Below, one piece after another: positions 50,358 to 58,136 of a stretch of DNA of 64,000 nucleotides. The position numbers and the translations under genes were made by a program. The stretch spans positions 1,054,001-1,118,000 of the forward strand of contig CAVVST010000002.1 in assembly GCA_963750995.1 (NCBI GenBank), in the 5' to 3' direction. Source of the stretch: CAVVST01 sp963750995. GTDB lineage: Bacteria > Acidobacteriota > Vicinamibacteria > Vicinamibacterales > UBA2999. A model generated the notes under the pieces. The model made no database searches. It was given only the letters and a program-made list of their open reading frames with translations, and was not told where the DNA came from. The stretch's first letter is position 1. Every line of letters begins with the position of its first letter.

Positions 50358-51559
50358 CCACTGCAGCCATCAGCATGCCGGCGCCGCGGGCGGCGGCCAC
50401 TCTCGAGCGCACGGCGCTGATCCTGCTCTTCGGTGTGGTGGCGGCGCTGCAGTGGTTTCCGGCGCTGGCCTACATCCTGCTGACCGCGATGTTCATCACC
50501 TGGACGGCGATGCGGGTCCAGGAGCGGACGCGGCCGGCGGCGCCGGCGTTCTTCCTTCCGCTGGTTGCCTACGCGATCTTCACCCTGGTCTCGGCGATGT
50601 TCTCCGTCGATCCCGGCGAGAGCGTCATCGACAGCAAGCAACTCGTCCTGCTGGTGCTGGTCCCGGCCGTCTACGACATCGCACGCGGGTCGCGCGCGGC
50701 CTCGGTGGTGGACGTGATCATCTCGATCGGCGCGGCCACGGCCGTCTACGGCATCATCCAGTACGGCCTGCTGCACTACGACAACCTGGGTCAGCGACCG
50801 CAGGGCACGCTGTCGCACTACATGACGTATTCGGGCGTGGTGATGCTGGTGCTGTGCGCCGCGGCGTCCCGGGTGATCTTCGGGACGCGCGAGCGCGCCT
50901 GGCCGGCGCTCATCATGCCGGCGCTCGTCGTCGCCCTGGTGTTGACGTTTACGCGCAACGCCTGGATTGGCGCCTGCGTGGCCGTCGGCCTGCTGCTGGT
51001 GCTGAAGGATTTCCGGCTGACGGCGCTGCTGCCCGTGGTAGTGGCCGTGCTGTTCGTGATGGCGCCCGACAGTTTCACCAACCGCCTGACCTCGACGTTC
51101 AACGCGCAGGACCCGGCGAACCAGGACCGGTTCGCGATGATCGAAATCGGCGCGCGCATGGTCGCCGACGATCCCCTGACGGGGGTCGGACCGAACATGG
51201 TGGCGCGCGTGTACGAGCAATATCGGCCCGACTATGCCGTCAACCCGGTCAATCCGCACCTGCACAACGTGCCGCTGCAGATCGCGGCCGAGCGCGGCCT
51301 CCCTGCGCTGGCGATGTGGGCCTGGTTCGTCGTCGCGCTCGTCGTGGCGCTCTTTCGGATGTTCCGATCGTCGAATACCCCGGATCAGCAGCGCCAGCGG
51401 ATGCTCGCGGCGATGGCGCTTGCGTCAACCGCCGGCATGCTTGCGGCCGGACTCTTTGAATACAACTTCGGCGACTCCGAGTTCCTGATGCTGTTCCTCG
51501 TCTTGATTACACTGCCGTTCGCGGCGGCGCGGACCGATGCTGCCCCTGCTCGCGCCTGA
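50354..51559 (+). CDS. O-antigen ligase-family membrane protein
   Basis: A 401-residue inner-membrane protein with about eleven hydrophobic segments of the O-antigen ligase/polymerase (Wzy_C) superfamily. The long periplasmic loop with NQDRFAMIEIGARMVADDPLTGVGPNMV and the conserved histidine region NPVNPHLHNVPLQIAAERGLPAL is typical. It would attach O-antigen or related glycans to lipid A-core. ATG 50354 overlaps the heptosyltransferase stop; the frame begins earlier but antisense-like. The gene end overlaps the start of the heptose kinase gene by 23 bases. Confidence 0.87.
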   Translation: MTTAAISMPAPRAAATLERTALILLFGVVAALQWFPALAYILLTAMFITWTAMRVQERTRPAAPAFFLPLVAYAIFTLVSAMFSVDPGESVIDSKQLVLLVLVPAVYDIARGSRAASVVDVIISIGAATAVYGIIQYGLLHYDNLGQRPQGTLSHYMTYSGVVMLVLCAAASRVIFGTRERAWPALIMPALVVALVLTFTRNAWIGACVAVGLLLVLKDFRLTALLPVVVAVLFVMAPDSFTNRLTSTFNAQDPANQDRFAMIEIGARMVADDPLTGVGPNMVARVYEQYRPDYAVNPVNPHLHNVPLQIAAERGLPALAMWAWFVVALVVALFRMFRSSNTPDQQRQRMLAAMALASTAGMLAAGLFEYNFGDSEFLMLFLVLITLPFAAARTDAAPARA

Positions 51560-52535
51560 CCGGGCGCAGGCAATCGCGGCCTGCCTCGGCCACGCCCAGA
51601 TCCTCGTCGTCGGCGATGCCATGCTCGACAAGTTCATCGCCGGCCGCGTGACGCGGATCTCCCCGGAGGCGCCCGTGCCGGTGGTGATGTTCGATCACGA
51701 AAGCCACCGCCTCGGCGGCGCGGCCAACGTGGCTCACAACGTGACGGCGCTCGGTGGCCGGGCGACGCTCGTCGCCGTGTCCGGACAGGACGACACCGCG
51801 GCGATGCTGGCCAGCGCCTGCCGTGAGGCGGGAATCGCCCCCGTCCTGATCGGCGATCCCGCCCGGCCGACGACCACCAAGGTCCGCATTGTCACCGAGC
51901 GGAACCAGCAGGTGGCGCGCGTCGACTACGAAATGGACGCCGAGATTTCCGGCGAGGTCGAACAGCGGATCGTCACGACGCTGCAGCACCACAGTTCCGA
52001 CGCGGCAGCCATCGTGGTGTCTGACTACCTGAAGGGCTGCGTCACCGCGCGGGTCATGCAGGCGGTGGTGGCCGCCGGCAAGGAACGCGGGATCCCGGTG
52101 CTGGTCGATCCCAAGATCCCGCACATCGACTACTACGCCGGCGTCTCCGTCATCACGCCGAACCACCACGAAGCCGAGATTGCGGCCAACATGCGGGTGC
52201 GCACCGAGGACGATGCCAGGGGCGCGGCGCGCGCGTTCCGAGAACGCGCCGGCTGCGGCGCGGTGCTGATGACGCGGGGAGACCAGGGGATGTGGCTGCT
52301 GGCTGCTGACGCGGAGGGATCGCTCCCCGCCTCGGCGCGCGAGGTGGCTGACGTCACCGGCGCGGGCGATACCGTGATTGCGACCATGGCGCTGGCGATG
52401 GCAGCGGGAGCAACCCTCACCGAAGCCGCGCGCCTCGCCAATGAAGCGGCCGGCATCGCCGTCGCGAAATTCGGCCCGTCAGTCGTCACCCCCGCGGAAC
52501 TCCTGCGCGCGTTCCAGGCGTCCGCCACGAACTAG
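51537..52535 (+). CDS. rfaE1: D-glycero-beta-D-manno-heptose-7-phosphate kinase
   Basis: PfkB-family kinase that phosphorylates heptose 7-phosphate in ADP-heptose synthesis. The 332-residue protein has GDAMLDKFIAGRVTRISPEAPVPVV, HRLGGAANVAHNVTALGG and the catalytic motif EVADVTGAGDTVIATMALAM with the active-site aspartate. It is the kinase half only; the cytidylyl/adenylyltransferase half (found fused in enteric HldE) is not in the window. It completes the rightward group Trm112-like, GT9, ligase, kinase, all for LPS core construction. Confidence 0.93.
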   Translation: MLPLLAPDRAQAIAACLGHAQILVVGDAMLDKFIAGRVTRISPEAPVPVVMFDHESHRLGGAANVAHNVTALGGRATLVAVSGQDDTAAMLASACREAGIAPVLIGDPARPTTTKVRIVTERNQQVARVDYEMDAEISGEVEQRIVTTLQHHSSDAAAIVVSDYLKGCVTARVMQAVVAAGKERGIPVLVDPKIPHIDYYAGVSVITPNHHEAEIAANMRVRTEDDARGAARAFRERAGCGAVLMTRGDQGMWLLAADAEGSLPASAREVADVTGAGDTVIATMALAMAAGATLTEAARLANEAAGIAVAKFGPSVVTPAELLRAFQASATN

Positions 52536-52954
52536 CGATCCTTTCACGCCACCGTCGTGGCCGCCTTCAGGCGGACGCCCCGCAATTCCCGCCATCGGTC
52601 GGCGTCTGGCTCCGCCCGGCGGGAAATCGGTCTCGCTCGTACCCTTCCGCATCCGCCGCGAGTAGTACTAGGTTTCGCCGGCTGCCATCGCGGCCTGCGG
52701 CGGCGGGTGTCTCGCGAAGCGAGCCGGACTAGGTCGCCGGAGCACCGCCGCGACAACGAAGGCTGGAACTCGCGCCTCTCTGTGGGCGTGCCGAGCCGGG
52801 GAGCGGAATCGAGATACCCGGCGTCGCAGCTCGCGCAAGAAGGCATCTCACTCCGCAGAAAAAAAGGCCGACCTGAAGGTCGGCCTCTACGAGTACAGGC
52901 GAGCCGGCTGAAGCCGGCCCCCACGAAAAAGAGCCGGCCCCCACGAACGCCAAG
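52536..52954. other. 419-base intergenic region with palindromic repeats
   Basis: No gene is supported. The region contains CCGCCTTCAGGCGG (52561-52574), CTCGCGAAGCGAG-type (about 52713-52725), GGCCGACCTGAAGGTCGGCC (52866-52885) and GCCGGCTGAAGCCGGC (52903-52918), with a direct duplication of GAGCCGGCCCCCACGAA just after it. It separates the convergent heptose kinase and metallo-beta-lactamase-fold genes. Confidence 0.8.
52859..52885 (-). terminator. intrinsic terminator formed by a repeat
   Basis: On the minus strand the 20-base palindrome at 52885-52866 is followed directly by seven T (52865-52859), the form of a rho-independent terminator. It lies about 70 bases after the stop of the leftward metallo-beta-lactamase-fold gene and so probably ends its transcript. 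The stem is a member of the palindromic repeat family. Confidence 0.8.
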
Positions 52955-53884
52955 CTACATGGCCTTCGTGAGCTCCGCGTAGAACAGGTCGAGCCGCATG
53001 TCGTTGACGATGCCGGTCATCATCCAGGGTGCGATCTCGGGGAGCTCGGCCTGGATCTGCTGGCGGATCTGCTCCTTCGCCACGCCCTTCTTGCGCAGCT
53101 CGAGCGACTTGCTGGCAATGGCGGCCCACTTCTTCTGGTAGGCCTGGACGTCGGCACGCGTCATCGGATCGTTGCCGTGTCCTGGAATCGCGACGTCCCA
53201 GTCGAGTTTGAGCGCTTCTTCGAGCGCCTTCGGGAACGTCAGCACGCTGCCGCCGTTCGGCAGGTCCGCGTTGGGTGGCTGCGCGACGAACTCGTCGCCA
53301 AACGCGATTACGCGCAGGTCGGGAAACAGCACCACCGAGTCACCGCTCGTGTGCGCGTTGGCGAAGTGATAGGCACGCGCCACCACGTTCCCCAGCTTCA
53401 CTTCGCGGTCTCGCCCCGAATACGTCGAGCTTGGCGGATCCGGCTTGCCGGCGGGCGCCGTGTAGCCTTTGCCGTCGAGACCGCCGGTCTCGAGGTTGCG
53501 CTTCAGCCCTTCATAGGTGATCACTTCGGCGCCGGCGGCCTTGAACCGGCCGATGTTGCCGGCGTGATCCTGGTGCACGTGCGTGATGAACACGTACTTC
53601 ACCGGCTGGTTGGTCACCGTCTTAATCTGCGCGACGAGATCGTTGTACGGGCCGTCGCCGAGGTTCTTCGTATCGACCAGGATGACGCCCTGGTCGGTCA
53701 CGCGCACAAGGCTGTTGCCGCCGAAGCCGGTCACCATGTAGAGCCCTGGCTTCACCTGCTTGATCGCCATCGGCGCGGGAGGCGCCTGGCCGCCCGCGGG
53801 CGCGGGCGCCTGGCCCTGTCCGGACAACCCGAGCGTCCCAGTCAGCACGATCGCCGTCAATGCCGCGAATATTCTGGTTTTCAT
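52955..53884 (-). CDS. secreted metallo-beta-lactamase-fold hydrolase
   Basis: A 309-residue exported protein: Sec signal (FAALTAIVLTGTLGLSGQ), a Gln/Ala/Pro-rich linker, then an MBL-fold domain with the HxHxDH metal motif VFITHVHQDHAGN, the next histidine in HFANAHTSGDSVVLF and IPGHGNDP. The C-terminal helical part (residues 245-309) is typical of periplasmic MBL proteins of this subfamily. The substrate is unknown; beta-lactamase activity cannot be inferred. It is followed by a likely intrinsic terminator. Confidence 0.9.
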   Translation of the reverse strand: MKTRIFAALTAIVLTGTLGLSGQGQAPAPAGGQAPPAPMAIKQVKPGLYMVTGFGGNSLVRVTDQGVILVDTKNLGDGPYNDLVAQIKTVTNQPVKYVFITHVHQDHAGNIGRFKAAGAEVITYEGLKRNLETGGLDGKGYTAPAGKPDPPSSTYSGRDREVKLGNVVARAYHFANAHTSGDSVVLFPDLRVIAFGDEFVAQPPNADLPNGGSVLTFPKALEEALKLDWDVAIPGHGNDPMTRADVQAYQKKWAAIASKSLELRKKGVAKEQIRQQIQAELPEIAPWMMTGIVNDMRLDLFYAELTKAM

Positions 53885-53900
53885 GGCGTGGATGATACAT

Positions 53901-54000
53901 GAATTGACGGATTGACGAATCTACGGATCGACGAATTTACAGTGGTCCTTTTGCACCTCCGTCAATTCGTCGATGCGTAGATTCGTAGATGTCGTAGATT
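53901..54000. repeat. GAATTGACGG inverted repeat cluster
   Basis: GAATTGACGG at 53901-53910 is mirrored by CCGTCAATTC at 53959-53968, and several GAATCTACG/CGTAGATTCG units lie around and beyond it. This is the same family as at 39.64-39.72 kb. It fills the purH-MBL gap, where any promoter for the leftward MBL-fold gene must lie. Confidence 0.88.
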
Positions 54001-54019
54001 CGTAGATGCTCCAATCCCT

Positions 54020-55597
54020 CTAGTGTCGAAAATGCCGCAGTCCGGTAAACACCATGGCGAGTCCGTGCTCGTCCGCCGCCGCGATGACCTCCGGATCGCG
54101 CACTGACCCGCCCGGCTGGACAACGGCCGTCGCGCCGGCGCCCGCCACGGCGTCGACACCGTCGCGAAACGGGAAGAAAGCGTCGGAGGCGACGACCGAT
54201 CCCGCCAGTCCGGCATCACCCAGGCTGCCGGCTTTCATGCGGGCGACGTTGACCGCGTCGACACGGCTCATCTGTCCCGCACCAATCGCCAGCGTCCGAT
54301 TGGCCGACGTGAACAACACGGTGTTGGATTTCACGTGTGCGCAGATGCGCCAGGCAAACCGTAGCGCCTGCCACTCCTCGGCGGTGGGTTGCCGCTGGGT
54401 CACGACCTTCAAGCTGTCGGGACCTGGCCAGGACACATGTGCCTCGCGGACGACGTCGCGCGCCTGGACGAGCACGCCTCCAGCCAGGATCGAACGGAGC
54501 TCGAGGCCCTCGGTATCGTCAGGGGCGGCCACCGCTACGCGCATGTTGGTTTTGGCCGCGAGAATCGTCCGCGCGTCCTCGTCGACTGAAGGCGCGATCA
54601 CGGCCTCGATGAATGTGGACACGATCGCTCGCGCCGTCTCTGCATCAATCGGCCGGTTCAACCCGACGATGCCGCCAAAAGCGGCCACCGCATCCGACTC
54701 CCGGGCGCGGACGTAGGCATCGGCGGCGGCGGCGCCGGTAGCCGCGCCGCACGGGTTCGTGTGCTTGACGACGACGGCCGCGGGCTCGCTGAACTCCCGC
54801 ACGATGCGGGTCGCGGCGTCGAGATCGAGCAGGTTCGTATACGAGAGCTCCTTCCCCTGCAGCACCGCGAACCCCGGCTGCGTGCCGAAGCCCTGGTAAA
54901 GCGCCGCCGGCTGATGCGGATTCTCGCCGTAGCGGAGATCGCGGACCTTGCGCAGATCGACCGGCAGCGAGCCGGGCAGCATCGGCGCGGCTCCACGCGT
55001 GAAACCGGACGGGCCGGCGCTGATGTTCTCGAGTGTCGACGCGATGGCGGTGTCGTAGCGGCCGGTATGGGCAAACGCCTTGCGCGCCAGATCGAAACGG
55101 AACTCCTGCGCCGGGCCGCCGCTGCGATCCAGTTGCCCCAGCACCGCCGGATAATCGGCCGGTGAAACGACCACGAGCACGTCGGCGAAATTCTTGGCCG
55201 CCGCGCGGACGAGGCTCGGTCCGCCGATGTCGATTTCCTCGATCAGCCCTTCGAACGGTGTCGCCGGATTCGACGCCGCTTTCACGAACGGATACAGGTT
55301 CACGACGACCAGATCGATCAGCGTGATGTTGTGCTGCGCCGCCGACGCGAGGTCGTCGGCGCGCCCGCGGCGGGCGAGGATGCCGCCATGCACCAGCGGG
55401 TGCAGCGTCTTCACGCGGCCGTCCATCATCTCGGGAAACCCGGTCACATCCGAGATGCCGATCACGTCCAGCCCCGCCTGCTGCAGCGTGCGCGCGGTGC
55501 CGCCGGTGGACACGAGATCGAATCCCCGTGCCGCAAGCGCACGCGCAAAATCGACCAGGCCGGACTTATCGGAAACGCTCAGTAATGCACGCGGCAT
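54020..55597 (-). CDS. purH: bifunctional AICAR transformylase / IMP cyclohydrolase
   Basis: Catalyses the last two steps of IMP synthesis. The 525-residue protein begins with ALLSVSDKSGLVDFARALAARGFDLVSTGGTARTL, then KTLHPLVHGGILARR (IMP cyclohydrolase half). The transformylase half has VKHTNPCGAA with the catalytic Lys-His pair and SDAFFPFRDGVD; the end is HGLAMVFTGLRHFRH, as usual. It stands alone and its divergent gap to the cold-shock gene contains a rightward promoter. Confidence 0.97.
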   Translation of the reverse strand: MPRALLSVSDKSGLVDFARALAARGFDLVSTGGTARTLQQAGLDVIGISDVTGFPEMMDGRVKTLHPLVHGGILARRGRADDLASAAQHNITLIDLVVVNLYPFVKAASNPATPFEGLIEEIDIGGPSLVRAAAKNFADVLVVVSPADYPAVLGQLDRSGGPAQEFRFDLARKAFAHTGRYDTAIASTLENISAGPSGFTRGAAPMLPGSLPVDLRKVRDLRYGENPHQPAALYQGFGTQPGFAVLQGKELSYTNLLDLDAATRIVREFSEPAAVVVKHTNPCGAATGAAAADAYVRARESDAVAAFGGIVGLNRPIDAETARAIVSTFIEAVIAPSVDEDARTILAAKTNMRVAVAAPDDTEGLELRSILAGGVLVQARDVVREAHVSWPGPDSLKVVTQRQPTAEEWQALRFAWRICAHVKSNTVLFTSANRTLAIGAGQMSRVDAVNVARMKAGSLGDAGLAGSVVASDAFFPFRDGVDAVAGAGATAVVQPGGSVRDPEVIAAADEHGLAMVFTGLRHFRH

Positions 55598-55611
55598 GCG
55601 GTGTCCGGATC

Positions 55612-55640
55612 TTGACAGCCCATGGGGAGGCGCTTAGGAT
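55612..55640 (+). promoter_or_regulatory. sigma-70-type promoter of the cold-shock gene
   Basis: A TTGACA box at 55612-55617 (perfect consensus) is followed after exactly 17 bases by TAGGAT at 55635-55640. Transcription would start near 55646-55648, about 100 bases before the cold-shock ATG, giving a long leader. It faces away from purH. Confidence 0.8.
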
Positions 55641-55680
55641 AAGCCTGCGTTAAGGGGCGTTCCCTGAACGTTGCAGTCGA

Positions 55681-55709
55681 GGCCGCGCAAGCACTCGCGG
55701 TCTTTTTTT
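55681..55709 (+). terminator. intrinsic terminator within the cold-shock leader
   Basis: GGCCGCG (55681-55687) pairs with CGCGGTC (55696-55702), allowing one G-U pair, around an 8-base loop, and seven T follow (55703-55709). It lies between the promoter and the cold-shock start codon, so it would either produce a short RNA of about 63 nt or act as an attenuator. Confidence 0.82.
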
Positions 55710-55749
55710 GTGTCTCGAAGCTCATTACCAGAGCAAGCAGGGAAGAACG

Positions 55750-55953
55750 ATGCGTATTACAGGCAAGGTCAAGTGGTTCAATAACGCCAAGGGCTACGGG
55801 TTCATTGAGCGCGAGGGTGGCAGCGACGTGTTCGTGCACTACTCGGCAATCAGTGGCAACGGCTTCCGGTCCCTGGAAGAGGGTCAGGCGGTCGAGTTCG
55901 AGATCGTCGATGGTCCCAAGGGTCCGCAGGCGGGGAACGTCAGTAAGCCCTAG
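55750..55953 (+). CDS. cold-shock domain protein
   Basis: A 67-residue CspA-family protein that binds single-stranded RNA/DNA as a chaperone. It has the RNP1 and RNP2 motifs GKVKWFNNAKGYGFIE and DVFVHYSAI and ends with GPQAGNVSKP. ATG 55750 is preceded by GGGAAGAACG; earlier in-frame codons belong to the leader. The gene has its own promoter and a terminator-like hairpin in the leader, which suggests control by attenuation or antitermination at low temperature. Confidence 0.95.
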   Translation: MRITGKVKWFNNAKGYGFIEREGGSDVFVHYSAISGNGFRSLEEGQAVEFEIVDGPKGPQAGNVSKP

Positions 55954-56008
55954 AACCACAGTACGACCTGCCCGGCGCCGCCTGTCGGCGCCGGGCTTTC
56001 TTCCCGCC

Positions 56009-56602
56009 TCAATCCTCCCCGGTCCCGTCCTTCATCGCCCTCGCCGTAAACGCGACTTTCCCGTCTTTCAGCGCTACTCGAAACGCCACCTCGGTGCTGC
56101 CCTGCAAGCGCAGCGAGCCGACCTGCTTCTTGATCAGCTCCGAGAACTTGGCGAAGGGCACCCCTTCCTGCCCCGCTTCCCGCCGCGCCTCGACCAGGTT
56201 CTTGTACAGCTCCTGCACCTTGTCCATCTCCTGCGCAGGGTCGCTCAGCGTCGTGACGCTGACGACGCGGTCCCGTGTCGGCTTCGGGCGCGCGATCGTC
56301 TTCGGCTGGGCGAACGGGCCGGCGCGTCCCTCTTCGCGCGACCGCAGGCCGCGATCCCAGAGATCCAGCTGCGCGGTGAAACGCGACTGCAGCGTCTCGA
56401 AACGGAACTTCAAGGCGTAGTTGGTGATCGTGTTCTGGATGCGGTCGAACTTCTTGAACATGCCGGTCACGCGGGTGCGCGTTTCCCAGGGCGGGCGCGG
56501 CAGGCGTCCGGCAAAGAACATGTTGTATTCGGACTCGAGGCGCCTCAGTTCGGCCTCCAGTACCTGGAGTTCGCGCTCGTGTTCCGATTGTTCGGCGGCC
56601 AT
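56009..56602 (-). CDS. MXAN_5187-C-terminal-type protein
   Basis: A cytoplasmic protein of about 197 residues with an N-terminal helical part (HERELQVLEAELRRLESEYNMFFAGRLPRPPWETRTRV) and a central RIQNTITNYALKFRFETLQSRF segment; this matches the domain described from Myxococcus MXAN_5187 C-termini. Function is not known; coiled-coil character suggests a binding role. A TTG codon 12 bases upstream could be an alternative start. It is convergent with the cold-shock gene. Confidence 0.7.
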   Translation of the reverse strand: MAAEQSEHERELQVLEAELRRLESEYNMFFAGRLPRPPWETRTRVTGMFKKFDRIQNTITNYALKFRFETLQSRFTAQLDLWDRGLRSREEGRAGPFAQPKTIARPKPTRDRVVSVTTLSDPAQEMDKVQELYKNLVEARREAGQEGVPFAKFSELIKKQVGSLRLQGSTEVAFRVALKDGKVAFTARAMKDGTGED

Positions 56603-56631
56603 GGTGATGCGCAATCAATTCTGACACAGGC

Positions 56632-56690
56632 GTCGGAGGTGCGGAGGTGCGGGGTGCGAATGTGCGAAGGTTCGGGGTTCGGGGTGCGAC
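56632..56690. repeat. tandem GTGCGGGGTGCGGA-type repeat
   Basis: Imperfect units of GGTGCGGA/GGTGCGGG and GGTTCGGGG follow one another. GCGGAGGTGCGGGGTGC at 56641-56657 is identical to 7297-7313 inside alr. It lies between nuoN and the MXAN_5187-type gene. No gene is present. Confidence 0.85.
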
Positions 56691-56693
56691 GGG

Positions 56694-58136
56694 CTAGAAG
56701 ATTGTGGCGATTGAATCGGCTGCGAAGTTCAGTGCGAGAGTGGGAAGAATCCCGAGGTAGAAAATTACAATAATCGACGCCACCAGCGCCGCCATCCCCA
56801 CGCCCGTGATTCGGGCGGGCATCGCCAGTGCGGCATCGCGATCGGCCATGTACATCATCACGACCACGCGCAGGTAGAAGAACACCGACACGACGCTGGT
56901 GAGCACGCCGATGATCGCCAGCCCGTAGTAGCCGGCGCTGACGGCGGCGCTGAAGATGTACCACTTGCCGATAAAGCCGGCCGTCGGCGGCAGGCCGCCG
57001 AGCGAGAGCAGGGACACCGTCATCAACGCGGCCAGCGCCGGCCGCGTCTGCCACAAGCCGGCATAGTCCCGCAGTTCGTCGTTGGCGTCGTCACGAGCGC
57101 CGAGCAGCGCAATCACGCCGAACGCCGCGAGGTTGGTCACGGCGTAGGCGAGCAGGTAGAACAAGATCGCCGCCTTGCCCACCTGGTTGGCCGCCACGAG
57201 GCCCACCAGGAGGTAGCCGCCATGCGCGATGCTCGAGTACGCCAGCATTCGCTTCAGGTTGCTCTGCGCCACGCCGACCACGGTCCCCAGGATCATCGTC
57301 GCCGCCGCCAGGAACCAGATGATCGGGCCCCAGTCGGCGCTGAACGGTTCGAGCGCCGACAGGAACACTCGCGCAAAGGCCGCGAAGGCGGCAGCCTTGA
57401 CGCCGGTGGACATGAATCCGGTCACGACGGCGGGCGCCCCCTCGTAGGCATCGGGGGTCCACATGTGGAACGGCACCGCCGAGATCTTGAAGGCAAACCC
57501 GACCAGCAGCAGCCCGATGGCGACGAGGATGAGCGGGTTGTCGCTCATCGACTGGGCAGCGAAATAGGCGCCGACGCGGTCGAGGCGCGTGCTGCCGCTG
57601 AGGCCGAAGGTGAATGCGATCCCGTAGAGAAAGAACGCGCTCGAAAACGCGCCCAGCAGGAAGTACTTGAACGCCGCCTCGGTCGCCCGGTGATCGTCCC
57701 GCCGGATACCGGTCAGCACGTATACGGCAATCGACAGGATCTCGAGGGCGATGAAGATCACCAGCAAATCGTTGGCGGTCGCCATCATCATCATGCCGGC
57801 GGTCGAGAACAGGATGAGCGCGTAATACTCGCCCTTCGGCAGGCCGTCGCGCTCCACCACCAGCGAGGAAAACATGATGGTCAGGATGCCGACGATGACC
57901 AGGACGAGCGTGACGAACAGGCCGAAGTTGTCGGCGACAATCACGCCGAAGCTGGCCGAGTTGCGATTCCAGAGCAGGATCGACGAGATCGCCGCGCCGA
58001 CCAGCCCGACGATGCCGAGGCCGCCGAGCGGCATGTTCTCGTCGCGTCCGCGGAACGCTTCGGCGCCCATGACGGCCAGCGCCGCCAGGGTCACGCACAG
58101 CATCGGAACGATGGCGTCGAGAGACGAGTTCGGCAT
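56694..58136 (-). CDS. nuoN: NADH-quinone oxidoreductase subunit N
   Basis: Proton-pumping antiporter-like subunit of complex I. The 480-residue membrane protein has about fourteen hydrophobic segments, the conserved glutamate in IFIALEILSIAVYVL, lysine in GFAFKISAVPFHMWTPDAYEGAP and LKRMLAYSSIAHGGYLLVG. Its start overlaps the nuoM stop by one base. It is the last gene of the leftward nuo group, followed by a GTGCGGGG-type repeat. Confidence 0.96.
   Translation of the reverse strand: MPNSSLDAIVPMLCVTLAALAVMGAEAFRGRDENMPLGGLGIVGLVGAAISSILLWNRNSASFGVIVADNFGLFVTLVLVIVGILTIMFSSLVVERDGLPKGEYYALILFSTAGMMMMATANDLLVIFIALEILSIAVYVLTGIRRDDHRATEAAFKYFLLGAFSSAFFLYGIAFTFGLSGSTRLDRVGAYFAAQSMSDNPLILVAIGLLLVGFAFKISAVPFHMWTPDAYEGAPAVVTGFMSTGVKAAAFAAFARVFLSALEPFSADWGPIIWFLAAATMILGTVVGVAQSNLKRMLAYSSIAHGGYLLVGLVAANQVGKAAILFYLLAYAVTNLAAFGVIALLGARDDANDELRDYAGLWQTRPALAALMTVSLLSLGGLPPTAGFIGKWYIFSAAVSAGYYGLAIIGVLTSVVSVFFYLRVVVMMYMADRDAALAMPARITGVGMAALVASIIVIFYLGILPTLALNFAADSIATIF

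Noticed and set aside
52544..52924. 126-codon leftward frame in the 52.5-52.95 kb gap
   Set aside because: It consists largely of translated palindromic repeats and has no recognisable domain or ribosome-binding site.
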